Positions 33,108-40,596 of a DNA stretch of 64,000 bases are shown in pieces. The notes under the pieces are model-generated. The model saw nothing but the letters and a program-made list of their open reading frames with translations. It made no database searches and was not told the DNA's origin. A program made the translations under genes and the position numbers. How positions within the stretch are numbered: position 1 is the first letter of the stretch; each line of letters opens with the position of its first letter. This stretch comes from Fodinibius sp964490705 (GTDB lineage: Bacteria; Bacteroidota; Rhodothermia; Balneolales; Balneolaceae), in assembly GCA_964490705.1 (NCBI GenBank), contig CAZBCG010000012.1, forward strand, positions 1 through 64,000. The letters run 5' to 3'.

Positions 33108-34760
33108 TTACTCTTCAAACTGGAGCACATTAGCAGGCGATCCGCTGGGAAATTCAATGCTGAGCATATCGGAAATGGTGGGTGCAATTTGTGGAATTAC
33201 AGTACGGCGGGACGTTTCTCCCTGCGGCACATTCCATCCGTAAAACAGCAGCGGCACGTGCGTATCATAATTATAAATGGATGAGTGAGAGGTGCCGGTA
33301 GGATAATCAGAATCAAGCCAGCCCGACTTTAACTGGATATACACATCGCCCGAACGATCGTATTGAAATCCACGCTGGTATAATGCCTGCTGACCGTCGG
33401 CGTAGTCTTTCGTCTGGAAGTTATGGGCTGTATTGGTGGACAAAACGCCCTCGAACTGCAACAGATAATCAGCTGCTTTGGCTTGCATTTTCTGCAGTGA
33501 GTGCCCCTTTTCGGCAATTAGATCCCGATTCAAATACACCTGCTGATTCGCATAACTTTCGATCCATTCATGCTGACCGTACTCTTCTTTTAAAAACGAA
33601 GAGAGCTGCGTTACAACGGTATCACTGTCAAAATAGCCGCCCGGCAATCCTTTGTCGATCAGCTCCTGGGGTACATCCACGACTCCATGATCTGAGGTAA
33701 GCGTCACCAAATAATTTCCTTTACCCACTTTTTTATCCAAATAACTTAGTAGATCTGACAAGTCGCGGTCGAGGCGGGCGTAGGTATCGGCCAGCTCAAT
33801 TGAGTTCGGTCCATATTGGTGCCCCACATAATCGGTGGATGAAAAGCTAATGGCTAAGAAATCGGTCGTTCGATCTGCTCCCAGCTGCTCCCCGTCAATT
33901 GCATTTTTAGCCAATTCTTTGATGAGTGTGTTCCCAAACGGCGTAGCATTAACAATACCGTATTCATCTCCGCGATTGGCTTTTAAATTATGCGGAAAAA
34001 CCGGAGCATCCTCATTCTCGAACGTCCCCTCATAAGGCGTATCATCGGCATTGCTTTCGGCGTATTGTTCCATTGGAAACAGGGTTTCCCACGTACTGTT
34101 CGCAAACTCTTTCGCTAATCCAGCTTCGTTAAAATCCTTTAGCCACTGCGGCAGTTCTGAGACATATTTTGAACTGCTTATAAAATTACCGCTTTCGCCA
34201 TGGTACCAGTAGGCCGCATCACCAAGATGTCCAGCCGGCAGCACCGCGCCGCGATCTTTTGATGAAATTGCAACTACCTTACTCTCAGAACTGGCTGATT
34301 TCAGTTCATCCGTAACAGTCGTACTCAGCAAATTTTTGGGCGACATTTTTCCCGCCTCGCTATCCGTACCTACCGGCGAAACCGTAGAGTCAGAAACCAC
34401 ATACATGCTCTCATTGATCGACCGATCGTACCACGCATTGCCCACAATACCGTTTATTGAGGGCGTTGTTCCCGTATAAACAGCTGCGTGACCAGGTCCT
34501 GTATAAGTAGGAAAATAGTTGAAGTGATTATTTTTGAAGTTGAATCCTTTATTGACCAGTCGTTTGAATCCACCTTCGCCGAATTTATCCCAATACTGCG
34601 GCAGGTATTCGTATCGCATTTGATCTACCACAATGCCCACCACCAGCTTGGGTCGGTCGGTAAATTCTGAATCGGAATTCGTGGTTGTTGTCTGACCAAA
34701 TGCTGATGCGGTAATCAGGATAAGAAAACTCAGCAGTCCAAATGTAAATATTCTCTTCAT
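33108..34760 (-). CDS. pafA: PafA-type alkaline phosphatase, secreted
   Basis: 550 aa. Signal peptide 1-22 (ASAFGQ). Phosphatase/phosphodiesterase superfamily fold with metal ligand Asp46 in GIVVDQMRYE and nucleophile Thr87 in YTGPGHAAVYTG. The SSKDRGAVLPAGH block carries the Lys and Arg that distinguish PafA from E. coli PhoA, and FSSTDYVGHQYGP and TSDHGV supply the remaining Asp/His metal ligands. PafA is a calcium-dependent, phosphate-insensitive periplasmic monoesterase characterised in Flavobacteriia. A monocistronic unit with a strong terminator. Confidence 0.93.
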   Translation of the reverse strand: MKRIFTFGLLSFLILITASAFGQTTTTNSDSEFTDRPKLVVGIVVDQMRYEYLPQYWDKFGEGGFKRLVNKGFNFKNNHFNYFPTYTGPGHAAVYTGTTPSINGIVGNAWYDRSINESMYVVSDSTVSPVGTDSEAGKMSPKNLLSTTVTDELKSASSESKVVAISSKDRGAVLPAGHLGDAAYWYHGESGNFISSSKYVSELPQWLKDFNEAGLAKEFANSTWETLFPMEQYAESNADDTPYEGTFENEDAPVFPHNLKANRGDEYGIVNATPFGNTLIKELAKNAIDGEQLGADRTTDFLAISFSSTDYVGHQYGPNSIELADTYARLDRDLSDLLSYLDKKVGKGNYLVTLTSDHGVVDVPQELIDKGLPGGYFDSDTVVTQLSSFLKEEYGQHEWIESYANQQVYLNRDLIAEKGHSLQKMQAKAADYLLQFEGVLSTNTAHNFQTKDYADGQQALYQRGFQYDRSGDVYIQLKSGWLDSDYPTGTSHSSIYNYDTHVPLLFYGWNVPQGETSRRTVIPQIAPTISDMLSIEFPSGSPANVLQFEE

Positions 34761-34857
34761 TGTAAAAAGGTTTATGATTTTTTATTGTGCTGTTAACATA
34801 AGTAATGAGCCGGTGTTACCGAATTACCTGTCTATTAATTTTGACAGGCAACCAGCC

Positions 34858-35310
34858 TTACAACCACCGTCGCACTTCTGATTTATATTCTCGAAATTCG
34901 TCTCCAAATTTTTGTTCCAGTGCTTCCTCTTCGGGGATGATCTGCAGGTAATGAATATACAGAATAAAAATGGGCGCGACGCTGAGCATCAACAGATCAC
35001 CCAAATAAAAACCTACGGAAATCATAATACTGACCAGTGCTACATACATGGGATTACGCGAAAAGCGATAAATACCGGTTTGCACCAAGGTTGAAACTCG
35101 TTCTGCGCTGTGAGGATCAATGGTGGTAGAGGCTTTGTAGAATTCCCACATTCCGAGTGCGCCACATAAAATGCCAAACCAGAAAAACGCATTCGCCACT
35201 ATACGGTGACCGTTAAAATCAAGCAATCCCACGGGAACGTACCGTTCTAACACCAGCATCATCGCGACGAAAAAAATCATGATCAGTGCCGGCGGAAGTT
35301 TGAGCTTCAT
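34858..35310 (-). CDS. Isoprenylcysteine methyltransferase-like membrane protein (ICMT/PEMT family)
   Basis: 150 aa with four membrane helices. The C-terminal half has the cofactor-binding pattern of bacterial ICMT/phospholipid methyltransferase-like proteins: TGIYRFSRNPMYVAL, a hydrophobic helix, then IIPEEEALEQKFGDEFREYK with the paired glutamates. It would use S-adenosylmethionine at the membrane; the substrate is unknown. It ends in RRWL. Just upstream on the same strand lies the tail of a dead sterol-desaturase-type gene (35317-35560); the two may once have been one lipid-modifying operon. Confidence 0.85.
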   Translation of the reverse strand: MKLKLPPALIMIFFVAMMLVLERYVPVGLLDFNGHRIVANAFFWFGILCGALGMWEFYKASTTIDPHSAERVSTLVQTGIYRFSRNPMYVALVSIMISVGFYLGDLLMLSVAPIFILYIHYLQIIPEEEALEQKFGDEFREYKSEVRRWL

Positions 35311-35316
35311 TTGTGT

Positions 35317-35560
35317 CTAATCGTCTTTGTTCTGTTTTCCTTTTCGAAAGGGCATCACAAATAATCCTTTGATCTGACGATCTTCATCAGAATCAAATTC
35401 ATCGAGCCCGATGCGTAAGGTATCCAATGGGTTGTGAAGGCGAAAGGTTTTTCCAAGGCGATCCCAAAAGAAAAACAGGGAGCTGTAATTGGAGTCAGTT
35501 TCGGGTTGCCAACGGGATGGACAACACGATGAAATTACCTGCGGTTCTTTTGAGGTTTGA
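35317..35560 (-). pseudogene. Remnant of a sterol desaturase/fatty acid hydroxylase gene (C-terminal end only)
   Basis: Read on the minus strand, an open frame of about 75 codons without a start codon ends at TAG 35317-35319. Its clean part reads WQPETDSNYSSLFFFWDRLG, then a TFRLHNPLDTLRIGLDEF segment, then the end GLFVMPFRKGK. This is the usual C-terminal pattern of sterol-desaturase-superfamily enzymes (the last His box, D-S-N-Y-x-S, W-D-R-L-x-x-T-F, G-L-x-E-F, L-x-x-P-F). The histidine box just before it is destroyed (SSCCPSR where HxxHHxR is expected) and the rest is missing. A palindromic repeat (35568-35610) sits at the break. It explains most of the 322-bp gap between the genes at 34858 and 35633. 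Confidence 0.75.
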
Positions 35561-35567
35561 CTTTACA

Positions 35568-35610
35568 GATCCTGAAACCCCGATGGTCGGGACACGGCAA
35601 GTTCAGGATG
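35568..35610 (+). repeat. Palindromic repeat, variant of the GIY-YIG flank with an insert
   Basis: GATCCTGAAAC and AAGTTCAGGATGA, the two halves of the 31221 element, are separated by a 20-base insert holding its own hairpin (CCCGA, TGG, TCGGG). It lies exactly where the sterol-desaturase remnant breaks off. Confidence 0.7.
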
Positions 35611-35632
35611 AACTGTATTTAGAGAAGATAAA

Positions 35633-36034
35633 TTACTCGCTCGATTCAAAACCTGCATCCACCAAATCCTGGTAACCGCCAACATTATGCACCTTGGTAA
35701 AACCGTTTTGCTCCATCAGCTTTTTTGCCTTGCCACTGCGATTGCCTGAGCGACAATACAAGTAGTAGGTTTCATCTTTATTCAGGCTATCCAGTTTGGA
35801 CTTAAATTCGCCGGACATCACGTTAAAATTGTGCTTCGCTTTTTGAAGATGACCGCTGGCATATTCCTCGGGCGTGCGCACATCAATGATAGTGCCCGCA
35901 TCTTCGGTAAGCTGTTCTTGAAATTTGTTTGGTGACAGTATCGTATCGGTTTGTTGTCCACCGGAAAAATAAAAGAACCCGGCTGCTATGGCCAATACAA
36001 TAACCGCGATGATTAATATGGTGTTCATCTTCAT
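35633..36034 (-). CDS. Membrane-anchored rhodanese-like sulfurtransferase
   Basis: 133 aa. An N-terminal membrane helix (about 5-23) is followed by one rhodanese domain. The active loop is YLYCRSGNRSG with Cys94 as the persulfide-carrying residue; the IIDVRTPEEYASGHL strand-turn is typical. Likely faces the periplasm and moves sulfane sulfur. Last gene of the sulfur operon, 15 bp after the TauE-type exporter. A second ATG two codons in would fit equally well. Confidence 0.93.
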   Translation of the reverse strand: MKMNTILIIAVIVLAIAAGFFYFSGGQQTDTILSPNKFQEQLTEDAGTIIDVRTPEEYASGHLQKAKHNFNVMSGEFKSKLDSLNKDETYYLYCRSGNRSGKAKKLMEQNGFTKVHNVGGYQDLVDAGFESSE

Positions 36035-36049
36035 ATCTATAACATTTTA

Positions 36050-36811
36050 TTACACATTCATATAGATGATATAGCTACCCATCAGGATAAGAAACACAGC
36101 AAAGCCCTTCTTTAGTTTCTCGCTGGATATCTTTTGTCCCACCGTTCGGCCAACCAGGCTCCCGACGGCCCCAATCAAACTAAATACGAGAATAAGATGC
36201 CAGTTCATTGACATGTCTAGATTAGCTAGTACTTCCATATATTTATAGAATCCGCTGAAGCTCTTGAGAGCAATAATCAGAAGACTCGTGCCTACAGCCA
36301 AGCTCATGGGCAACCCGCCCAAAATTACCAGCGCGGGCACAATTAGAAAACCGCCACCGACGCCAACCAATCCGGTTAGGATGCCCACAGCCAATCCTTC
36401 CAGGACAATTTTCCACCATGCGTGAGAGATTTCAATTTCGCCCGCAACATTCGGCTTTTTCTTTTTATCCCGAAACATCATGACGGCTGCTACCAGCATA
36501 ACTACTGCAAACAAGATCAGCTGAAAAGTGCCAGAGACAAATTCCGCAATCATGGCGCCGGCATAGGTTCCGGCCATGGCCGGTAATCCAAATAGAATTA
36601 CACTCCGCCAGTGAACCTGTTGCTTTAAAGCGTATGGAATAAATCCGGCAAAGCTGATGGCTCCAACAATACCCAGTGATTCTGCGATAGCTACTTTTTC
36701 CTGTTCGCCGGCCAAATAAATAAGTACCGGCACGGTCAGGATTGATCCCCCGGACCCTAACAGGCCAAGCGATAATCCCACCATTAATGCGCCAATCCAG
36801 GCTAAAATCAT
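36050..36811 (-). CDS. TauE/SafE (TSUP) family sulfite/organosulfur exporter
   Basis: 253 aa, about seven to eight membrane helices in two repeats. The repeat motifs LGSGGSILTVPVLIYL and GVGGGFLIVPALVILGG are the TSUP half-signatures. The family exports sulfite, sulfoacetate and related anions. Position directly after a persulfide dioxygenase-rhodanese gene (nine bp) suggests that it exports the sulfite that enzyme makes. Confidence 0.93.
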   Translation of the reverse strand: MILAWIGALMVGLSLGLLGSGGSILTVPVLIYLAGEQEKVAIAESLGIVGAISFAGFIPYALKQQVHWRSVILFGLPAMAGTYAGAMIAEFVSGTFQLILFAVVMLVAAVMMFRDKKKKPNVAGEIEISHAWWKIVLEGLAVGILTGLVGVGGGFLIVPALVILGGLPMSLAVGTSLLIIALKSFSGFYKYMEVLANLDMSMNWHLILVFSLIGAVGSLVGRTVGQKISSEKLKKGFAVFLILMGSYIIYMNV

Positions 36812-36820
36812 AGCGATAGT

Positions 36821-38239
36821 CTATTTTTCGGTAGTCTGTTTAGAGACTTTATTACCATGTTGTTGCTGCCAGTTGGCAAACAGATCATCTACCCACTGCA
36901 CGTTGAATCCCTCTTTGGTCAACAATCCACTGGCGTAGGATGCGCGCGTGCCGCCCGCACAATGCACCAGCAAGGTCTTGTCGCGCGGCAGCTCATCCAG
37001 GTGATCAGCCAGGCGTGTATGCGCTATATTGATGGCGCCGGGCACATTACTCTCTGCAAATTCAGTCGCTTTCCGGACATCCAGCACTTGCGCCCCCTCC
37101 TGATTTCGCAGCTGTTCAACAGCATCAAAGTCGATTGCCGTAATAGTAGAAAGATCGTGATCCCAGTTGCTGAGCATCTGCGGCGTGGCATAGCCAACGA
37201 TATGATCCAGGCCTACACGCACCAAATCGCGGACGGCTTCTTCGAGGTGTTGTTCATCAATAATGAGATAAATTTCCTCCTCAGCATCCGCATAGGAACC
37301 TGCAATGGTATTAAAATTGCTATCCAATATTGCCAGTAATGCCCCCGGAAGATGACCGTTCATGTAGTGCTCAGCTTCTCGGGTATCAATGATGAGTCCT
37401 TCGCGTTCAGTTATGTTCGTAATACTCATTTTCTCAGGTTGTGGGAGCGTACCCAATACCGCCGGACCTTCTTTGTTTACCTTTTTCATGCGTCCAAAGT
37501 AGAGCGGCGGCTCGGGCTGCCCATCCAGGATAAAATCCACAAATTCGTTCTCGCTGGTGGCGGCTTTAAAGGCGGGACTAAATCGCAGCTCATATCCCAC
37601 CGTTGATTCCGGTACGGCGCCGAGCGCTTTTCCGCAGGCACTGCCCGATCCGTGCCCCGGCCAAACCTGTAAATACTCGGGCAAATCTTTGAATTCCTCT
37701 ACTGACTTGTAGAGCTCCTGCGCAGCCGGCTTCATTGCTCCCTCTTGGCCGGCAGCCGTTTCCAGCAGATCAGGGCGACCGACATCACCTACAAATACAA
37801 AATCACCGGTCAAAATTCCCATCGGCTTATCGGTAGCTGCCCTATCGGTTACCAAAAAACTAACCGATTCGGGCGTATGTCCCGGGGTATGCAATACATC
37901 AAACTTGATATTGCCGACACTAAATGTGTCGCCCTCGGTGGTAAGCCGGTAATTGTAATCGCTGTCGATCAGCCACTCGTACTTCCAGTCGGCACCGCCT
38001 TCGTCAGAGGCATAGATGTTTACGCCCTGTTCGGCCAGTTCCCGCAATCCCGATACATAATCGGCGTGGATATGTGTATCGGCGGCGGCCGTAATTTGCA
38101 AACCTTCTTTTTTGGCAAGTTCGTGATACTGATCCACATCGCGCATGGGATCAATAACAATGGCTTCGCCCGTAGCTTGACATCCAATCACGTACGAATA
38201 CTGAGCTAACTTTTTGTCAAAAATCTGTTTGAAATACAT
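36821..38239 (-). CDS. Persulfide dioxygenase-like metallo-beta-lactamase fused to two rhodanese domains
   Basis: 472 aa from the ATG at 38239; a GTG at 38287 would add 16 residues outside the family start MYFKQIFD. Residues 1-240 form the ETHE1/Blh-type MBL domain: THIHADYVSG (iron ligands), TPGHTPESV, GDFVFVGDVGRPDL, WPGHGSGS. The first rhodanese domain (about 265-360) has no catalytic cysteine. The second (about 375-465) is active, with LLVHCAGGTRAS. Known relatives oxidise glutathione persulfide to sulfite; the fused rhodanese adds sulfur transfer to thiosulfate. Central enzyme of the sulfur operon at 39461-35633. Confidence 0.93.
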   Translation of the reverse strand: MYFKQIFDKKLAQYSYVIGCQATGEAIVIDPMRDVDQYHELAKKEGLQITAAADTHIHADYVSGLRELAEQGVNIYASDEGGADWKYEWLIDSDYNYRLTTEGDTFSVGNIKFDVLHTPGHTPESVSFLVTDRAATDKPMGILTGDFVFVGDVGRPDLLETAAGQEGAMKPAAQELYKSVEEFKDLPEYLQVWPGHGSGSACGKALGAVPESTVGYELRFSPAFKAATSENEFVDFILDGQPEPPLYFGRMKKVNKEGPAVLGTLPQPEKMSITNITEREGLIIDTREAEHYMNGHLPGALLAILDSNFNTIAGSYADAEEEIYLIIDEQHLEEAVRDLVRVGLDHIVGYATPQMLSNWDHDLSTITAIDFDAVEQLRNQEGAQVLDVRKATEFAESNVPGAINIAHTRLADHLDELPRDKTLLVHCAGGTRASYASGLLTKEGFNVQWVDDLFANWQQQHGNKVSKQTTEK

Positions 38240-38302
38240 AATAGTTTTCCTATTTGTTACTTCTAAAATCCAGTTATAACTATTCACATTTCGACTTCAT
38301 TC

Positions 38303-38339
38303 ATCTGCCTCCCGGCAGATTCTTTGCGCTCAATATGAC
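38303..38339 (-). repeat. GTCAT-headed palindromic repeat, type b
   Basis: On the minus strand it starts GTCATATTGAGCGCAAAGA and ends in a hairpin, ATCTGCC with GGCAGAT and a four-base loop. It lies between the persulfide dioxygenase gene and the YeeE gene upstream of it. I know a very similar word from intergenic repeats of many bacteria. Confidence 0.6.
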
Positions 38340-38348
38340 ATCCCCTTC

Positions 38349-38394
38349 GTCAACTTGAGCACACTTCCAACACCGTTGGAATATAGTCGAAGAT
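38349..38394 (+). repeat. Palindromic repeat, type c, with nested hairpin
   Basis: GTCAACTTGAGC and TAGTCGAAGAT surround a hairpin TTCCAAC, ACC, GTTGGAA (38365-38381). Like the element at 35568, it looks like a common repeat word split by an inserted hairpin. Confidence 0.5.
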
Positions 38395-38402
38395 TTTGCT
38401 TT

Positions 38403-38822
38403 TCAGTGAGGAAGCTTAGGTCGCAGTGCTCCATAAACCCACGTTCCCAAGATGGCACTGGCAATGGGAACCAAAATAATACCGTATCCCGCGCCGGCCA
38501 GCGTAAACAGCGGACCCGGGCAAGCACCCGTGAGCGCCCATCCGAATCCAAATAGCGTACCGCCCAAAATATAACGCGTTACCTGCGATGAATCTTTGGG
38601 CGTGATGGAAATTGCATTTCCATCGCGGTCTTTCACATTCCACTTTTTGATCAGCTGGATGGAAATCATCGCAACTACAATAGCCAAGCCGATGATGCCG
38701 TACATGTGAAAGGCATCAAACCGAAACATCTCTTGGATGCGAAACCATGAAATGACTTCTGATTTTACTAGTACGAAACCAAAGAAGATTCCGGCCAGCA
38801 GGTATGTTATGTATTTTTTCAT
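38403..38822 (-). CDS. YeeE/YedE-family membrane protein, half-size (C-terminal type)
   Basis: 139 aa with four membrane helices. It carries the conserved TGACPGPLFTLAGAG loop with Cys101, the half that in full-length YeeE binds thiosulfate or other sulfur anions. A 60-80 residue cytoplasmic stretch lies between helix pairs. Together with the gene at 38901 it makes a two-gene version of the full YeeE/YedE transporter (about 350 aa in E. coli). In other bacteria such split pairs sit with persulfide dioxygenases, as here. Confidence 0.92.
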   Translation of the reverse strand: MKKYITYLLAGIFFGFVLVKSEVISWFRIQEMFRFDAFHMYGIIGLAIVVAMISIQLIKKWNVKDRDGNAISITPKDSSQVTRYILGGTLFGFGWALTGACPGPLFTLAGAGYGIILVPIASAILGTWVYGALRPKLPH

Positions 38823-38856
38823 TATTGAACTCTTTTTGATTCACTTTAAAAACAAG

Positions 38857-38882
38857 GATCTCTCCCTTACGGTCGAGATGAC
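38857..38882 (-). repeat. GTCAT-headed palindromic repeat, type d
   Basis: Minus strand: GTCATCTCGACCGTAAGGG, then AGAGATC. The ends GATCTCT and GAGATGAC pair imperfectly. It lies in the 78-bp spacer between the two YeeE genes, which therefore does not look like plain operon spacing. Confidence 0.55.
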
Positions 38883-38900
38883 TCAAGGGCCTTGCTGTCA

Positions 38901-39461
38901 TCACAAAAGCAGCGGATATACAACGTGGGTGATAATCAAGCCGCCGATAAAAAAGCCGATAACAGCCAACAGTGATGCAAGCTGTAAATCAGCCAGTCCG
39001 CTAATGGCATGTCCCGATGTACACCCACCGGCATAACGAGCACCGAAGCCGACTAAAAAACCACCTGCGACCATCACGATAATACCCTGCAGAGTGGCCA
39101 GGTTTTGCCAATTAAACAGATCAGACGGCATCATACCTGAAAAATCAGAAATACCAAGTGCCTGCAGTTCGGTTACGGTCTGCTGGGAGAGCGCAATAGG
39201 GTCGGGATTATTTAAAACCCAGCCGCCGATAAATCCACTAATTACGGCCCCGGCAATAAATACCAGATTCCAACTTCCTGTTTTCTTCCAGTCATACTGA
39301 AAAAAATCAACCTTGCCGGGCATGCAAGCGGCGCAAGTGTGACGCAAATTAGCAGACACTCCAAATTGTTTTCCGCCTAACATTAGCAGCAATGGTACAA
39401 CCAATCCTATCAAAGGACCGGCCACATACCAAGGCCACGGCTGCTGTAGTAGGTCAATCAT
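38901..39461 (-). CDS. YeeE/YedE-family membrane protein, half-size (N-terminal type)
   Basis: 186 aa, four to five membrane helices. Cysteines lie in RHTCAACMPGK (Cys43, Cys46) and in ARYAGGCTSGHAISG, the conserved loop of the first YeeE half. Probably pairs with the 38403 product to import thiosulfate or a related sulfur compound. First gene of the operon; its start is 87 bp from the first of two operator palindromes (39548-39561) and it is divergent from the GntR gene. Confidence 0.92.
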   Translation of the reverse strand: MIDLLQQPWPWYVAGPLIGLVVPLLLMLGGKQFGVSANLRHTCAACMPGKVDFFQYDWKKTGSWNLVFIAGAVISGFIGGWVLNNPDPIALSQQTVTELQALGISDFSGMMPSDLFNWQNLATLQGIIVMVAGGFLVGFGARYAGGCTSGHAISGLADLQLASLLAVIGFFIGGLIITHVVYPLLL

Positions 39462-39547
39462 ATAGCTTAATGTTTAGTGTAATAGATTTTCGTACCGAAC
39501 ATCACGAAGATTATTTTCTGTGAGGTAAAGTACAATGATAGAATCAG

Positions 39548-39561
39548 CTTGTCAATACAAG
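39548..39561. promoter_or_regulatory. GntR/HutC-type operator, sulfur-operon side
   Basis: CTTGTCAATACAAG: five-base arms CTTGT/ACAAG around CAAT. The same arms and spacing occur at 39634-39647. CTTGT-N4-ACAAG is close to the palindrome bound by HutC-type GntR regulators, and the adjacent gene encodes one. It lies 87 bp before the first YeeE gene. Confidence 0.65.
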
Positions 39562-39632
39562 TAGATACAATCTATAAATTTATTTTTTACCGACATGATA
39601 AATTCTATTTATAGCTATTCAGGCAGTAAAAC

Positions 39633-39648
39633 ACTTGTAATTACAAGT
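39633..39648. promoter_or_regulatory. GntR/HutC-type operator, regulator-gene side
   Basis: ACTTGTAATTACAAGT: a perfect 16-bp palindrome, 43 bases before the gntR start. Core CTTGT-N4-ACAAG as in 39548-39561, with centres 86 bp apart. The position suggests autorepression. Confidence 0.7.
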
Positions 39649-39691
39649 ACAATAAGTTATCATTCATAAAATGTAATTTAACTGTTACTTT

Positions 39692-40486
39692 ATGCTAGAA
39701 AAAGGGATACCCAGACATAAACAGATCAGCAAGTGGCTACGCCAGCAGATTGAAGACGGAACATTCAAGGTGGATGAAAAGTTGCCATCTGAAAATGAGC
39801 TGTGTCAAAAGTTTGATGTGAGTCGCGTTACGGTTCGCAAAGCATTGCAAACGCTCGAAAACGAACAGCTGATCTATCGCTCGCAGGGATTGGGCAGCTT
39901 TGTCAAAGACAATCGCTCCCATCAATCCTTTGTGCAGCTTACCGATTTTGTAGAAGATATGAAGCGGGCGGGCATGGAAGCATCATCAGAGGTCATTAGC
40001 ATGGAACCGACGACCGTTACCGAACAAATTACATCAAAATTAAAAATTGATGCCGATAAAACGGTAATCCGGCTGGACCGGCTGCGGCTGGGCGATGGCC
40101 AACCCATTGCCTTTGATACCACTTGGCTGCCGGTATTCTACGGTCAGCTTATTGAGGGATACGATCTTACCGACAAAACGATATATAATATTCTTGAACA
40201 AGATTTTGACATCCCCGTAGAAAAGGGATATTACCGCATTGAAGCAGAAAATGCGGATAACTATCTGGCCAAACACCTCAATATCGGTGATGGAGAAGCC
40301 CTGCTATTAATTGATCGCCTCTCCCTTACCGTCGGCGATAAACCCATCTATTATCAGAAAAGATATTACCGGACCGACCGTATTGTGTATGAGCTGATGG
40401 TAGAACGAAAGCCAGACGCACAAACGAGCGATGGCAATATGCCGCTGCGGGAATTTTTGCCCGTTTTTAATAAACAAGCGGACTAA
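39692..40486 (+). CDS. GntR-family transcriptional regulator (HutC/UTRA type)
   Basis: 264 aa. Winged helix-turn-helix at about 5-72 (KLPSENELCQKFDVSRVTVRKALQTLE is the GntR recognition region), then a UTRA ligand-binding domain from about 95 (LTDFVEDMKRAGMEASSEV) to the end (YYQKRYYRTDRIVYEL). UTRA regulators usually sense small organic ligands. Two CTTGT-N4-ACAAG palindromes in the divergent spacer are its likely operators, so it should control itself and the sulfur operon to its left. A sulfur-linked inducer is inference. Confidence 0.94.
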   Translation: MLEKGIPRHKQISKWLRQQIEDGTFKVDEKLPSENELCQKFDVSRVTVRKALQTLENEQLIYRSQGLGSFVKDNRSHQSFVQLTDFVEDMKRAGMEASSEVISMEPTTVTEQITSKLKIDADKTVIRLDRLRLGDGQPIAFDTTWLPVFYGQLIEGYDLTDKTIYNILEQDFDIPVEKGYYRIEAENADNYLAKHLNIGDGEALLLIDRLSLTVGDKPIYYQKRYYRTDRIVYELMVERKPDAQTSDGNMPLREFLPVFNKQAD

Positions 40487-40596
40487 TAAAAGAAGCAATA
40501 ATCAATCCATTTACCTATTAGTAAAAAATATCTTACCATGTAAATTGATGTTTCTGTTGGTTTTCGGATCAAAATCAGGATCAGACAACACTGATA

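Noticed and set aside
35427..35675. Plus-strand frame of 82 codons
   Set aside because: It is antisense to the sterol-desaturase remnant, crosses the palindromic repeat and runs into the rhodanese gene.
38240..38287. Longer start (GTG) of the persulfide dioxygenase-rhodanese gene
   Set aside because: The family begins at MYFKQIFD; the extra 16 residues have no counterpart and the GTG has no clear ribosome site.
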